In this document: piece by piece, positions 4,827 through 5,922 of the stretch
How the letters are laid out: every line of letters begins with the position of its first letter
How positions within the stretch are numbered: position 1 is the first letter of the stretch
Source of the DNA: Thermoplasmata archaeon
GTDB lineage: Archaea > Thermoplasmatota > E2 > UBA202 > JdFR-43
Direction: 5' to 3'
DNA length: 5,922 nt
Assembly (NCBI GenBank): GCA_021163175.1
Contig: JAGGXG010000003.1
Location: forward strand, 1 to 5,922
Notes under the pieces: model-generated
Databases searched by the model: none
What the model was told of the DNA's origin: nothing
Seen by the model: the letters and a program-made list of their open reading frames with translations, nothing else
Made by a program: the position numbers and the translations under genes

Positions 4827-5462
4827 GTGGAAAAAGAAGAGTTGATAGAAAAGCTCATAAGAGAAGGCTATTTGAAAAGTAAGGAAGTCATAGAGGCAAT
4901 GCGCGAAATCCCCCGCGAAATTTTTATTCCAGAAAGTCAGAAAAAATATGCATATTATGATACGCCATTGGAAATCGGATATGGCCAGACGATATCTGCT
5001 CCTCATATGGTTGCGATCATGCTTGAAGCATTGAAACTTAAAAAAGACAGCAAGGTTTTGGAAATAGGAACTGGAACTGGCTATCATGCTGCCCTTGCTG
5101 CAAAAATAGCGAGAGAAGGAAAAATATATACGATAGAAAGAATAGAAGAGCTTGCCGAAAAAGCGAGGGAGAATTTCAAAAAACTTGGGATAAAAAACAT
5201 CGAGGTTATAGTTGGAGATGGAAGCATGGGTTTGCCAGAATATGCTCTATACACGCATATATATGCTACATGCTCTGCCCCCGGAATAAACCCTCGCTTA
5301 ATCAAGCAGCTGGCTGAAGGCGGCCGCCTTTTGCTGCCAGTTGGAAGAATATATGGTGAGCTATGGCTTGTTGAAAAGAAAAATGGAAAGATAAAAAAGA
5401 AAAACCTTGGAGGATGTGCCTTTGTTCCAATGGTTGGTAAAGGGGGTTACAATGAAGATTAG
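4827..5462 (+). CDS. pcm: Protein-L-isoaspartate O-methyltransferase
   Basis: Transfers a methyl group from S-adenosylmethionine to isoaspartyl residues formed by ageing of aspartate and asparagine, starting repair of damaged cytosolic proteins. With the GTG start at 4827 it has 211 residues. An in-frame TTG at 4809 would add six more, but it has no visible Shine-Dalgarno and lies only about 7 bases after the TATA-like element, whereas the GTG lies about 25 bases after it; this choice is uncertain. Numbered from 4827, family segments are AMREIPREIFIP at about 24-35, the substrate-site GYGQTISAPHMVAIM at about 51-65, the SAM-binding motif I VLEIGTGTGYHAAL at about 77-90, TIER at about 102-105, GDGSMGLPE at about 130-138, GGRLLLPVG at about 165-173 and GGCAFVPMVG near the end. 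THIYATCSAP replaces the more usual DRIIVTAAAP-like strand, a mild divergence. It overlaps the radical SAM gene by 11 bases. Confidence 0.93.
   Translation: MEKEELIEKLIREGYLKSKEVIEAMREIPREIFIPESQKKYAYYDTPLEIGYGQTISAPHMVAIMLEALKLKKDSKVLEIGTGTGYHAALAAKIAREGKIYTIERIEELAEKARENFKKLGIKNIEVIVGDGSMGLPEYALYTHIYATCSAPGINPRLIKQLAEGGRLLLPVGRIYGELWLVEKKNGKIKKKNLGGCAFVPMVGKGGYNED
5441..5448 (+). promoter_or_regulatory. Shine-Dalgarno of the radical SAM gene
   Basis: AGGGGGTT inside the end of pcm lies a few bases before the ATG at 5452 and is the most G-rich candidate binding site in the window. It decides the start of the overlapping gene and suggests internal translation initiation on a shared mRNA. Confidence 0.55.
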
Positions 5463-5922
5463 GGCTTCGATTGCGACGGCGGCCGTGCTGGGAGTAAAAA
5501 ATTATAAGATAGATGCACTTCCAACAACTCTGTATTTCCTTCTTCCATTGCCATGCAAAGCGAGCTGCAAATACTGCTATCTTCGCCAGGGAAAGCTTGC
5601 GAGAATAAAATGGCCTGAATTTGATATGGATGAAATTATTGGAAGGCTTGATGATGGCATTGCAAAAAGAATATGCATTCAGACAACATATAATGAAAAG
5701 ACTGTTTCGTTGTTACTCGAGCTATTAGAAAAAATTAATGTTGATATGCCAATCTCGATTTCAATGAATGCTGTTGGCATGAAAGAAATGGAGATGCTGA
5801 AAGAAGCGGGCGTGGAAAGAATAGGCTTTGGAATAGATGCTTGCAACCATAGAATATTCAAAAAATGGAAGTATGGGACGCCATCATGGAATGATTATAT
5901 GGAAGCGATAAAAAATGCAAGA
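5452..5922 (+). CDS. Radical SAM protein, COG2516 biotin-synthase-related / LipS-like, partial
   Basis: First 157 codons of a radical SAM enzyme, open to the right edge. C35-x3-C39-x2-C42 (CKASCKYC) is the iron-sulfur cluster motif that cleaves S-adenosylmethionine to a radical. The N-terminus (MKIRASIATAAVLGV, then LPTTLYFL), the LARIKWPEF segment after the cysteines (49-57), RICIQTT (73-79), PISISMNAVG (100-109) and ERIGFGIDA (122-130) follow the pattern I recall for COG2516 biotin synthase-related proteins, the group that includes the archaeal two-component lipoyl synthase LipS1/LipS2. Radical SAM membership is secure, the subgroup is likely, and lipoyl synthesis is a hypothesis. The start overlaps the end of pcm by 11 bases and has a strong AGGGGGTT ahead of it. 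No partner gene is visible; the part after 5922 is missing. Confidence 0.85.
   Translation, partial: MKIRASIATAAVLGVKNYKIDALPTTLYFLLPLPCKASCKYCYLRQGKLARIKWPEFDMDEIIGRLDDGIAKRICIQTTYNEKTVSLLLELLEKINVDMPISISMNAVGMKEMEMLKEAGVERIGFGIDACNHRIFKKWKYGTPSWNDYMEAIKNAR

Overview
The window reads as chromosomal DNA from an AT-rich archaeon. The evidence is an adjacent eL18-uL13 ribosomal protein pair in the archaeal operon order, an archaeal-type GHMP mevalonate kinase, an archaeal/thermophile-type isoaspartate methyltransferase, and TATA-box promoters 22-27 bases ahead of start codons with no room for a ribosome binding site (leaderless mRNAs). The lineage cannot be fixed from sequence alone. A euryarchaeal or Thermoplasmatota-like organism is a reasonable guess, but the canonical mevalonate kinase argues against Thermoplasma itself, which uses mevalonate 3-kinase. 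There are no mobile elements, tRNAs, rRNAs or CRISPR repeats, and genes fill almost all of the DNA.

Left block (1-757, minus strand): the start of a ribosomal protein operon, rpl18e followed directly by rpl13, which runs off the left edge. A short divergent control region (749-859) separates it from a plus-strand pair, a small heat-shock protein (hsp20) and mevalonate kinase (mvk), whose coding sequences overlap by 4 bases (ATGA). mvk meets a convergent DUF1015-family gene (2164-3309, minus strand) with no base between the two stop codons.

Right block (3355 to the edge, plus strand): a short-chain dehydrogenase-like protein with an altered catalytic motif, a pyroglutamyl-peptidase-like protein carrying a signal peptide, a protein-L-isoaspartate O-methyltransferase, and the first 157 codons of a radical SAM protein resembling the COG2516 biotin-synthase-related / LipS group. 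The DUF1015 and dehydrogenase genes diverge from a 45-base spacer whose TATA-like element lies exactly midway between the two start codons.

Taken together, the window is housekeeping (ribosome, isoprenoid lipid synthesis) combined with protein quality control: Hsp20 holds unfolded protein, the methyltransferase starts repair of isoaspartate, and the peptidase family removes N-terminal pyroglutamate. I see no clearly new multi-gene system. The points most worth following are the exported peptidase, the non-canonical dehydrogenase, the shared divergent promoter, the hsp20-mvk coupling with a repeated element upstream, and the partial radical SAM gene.
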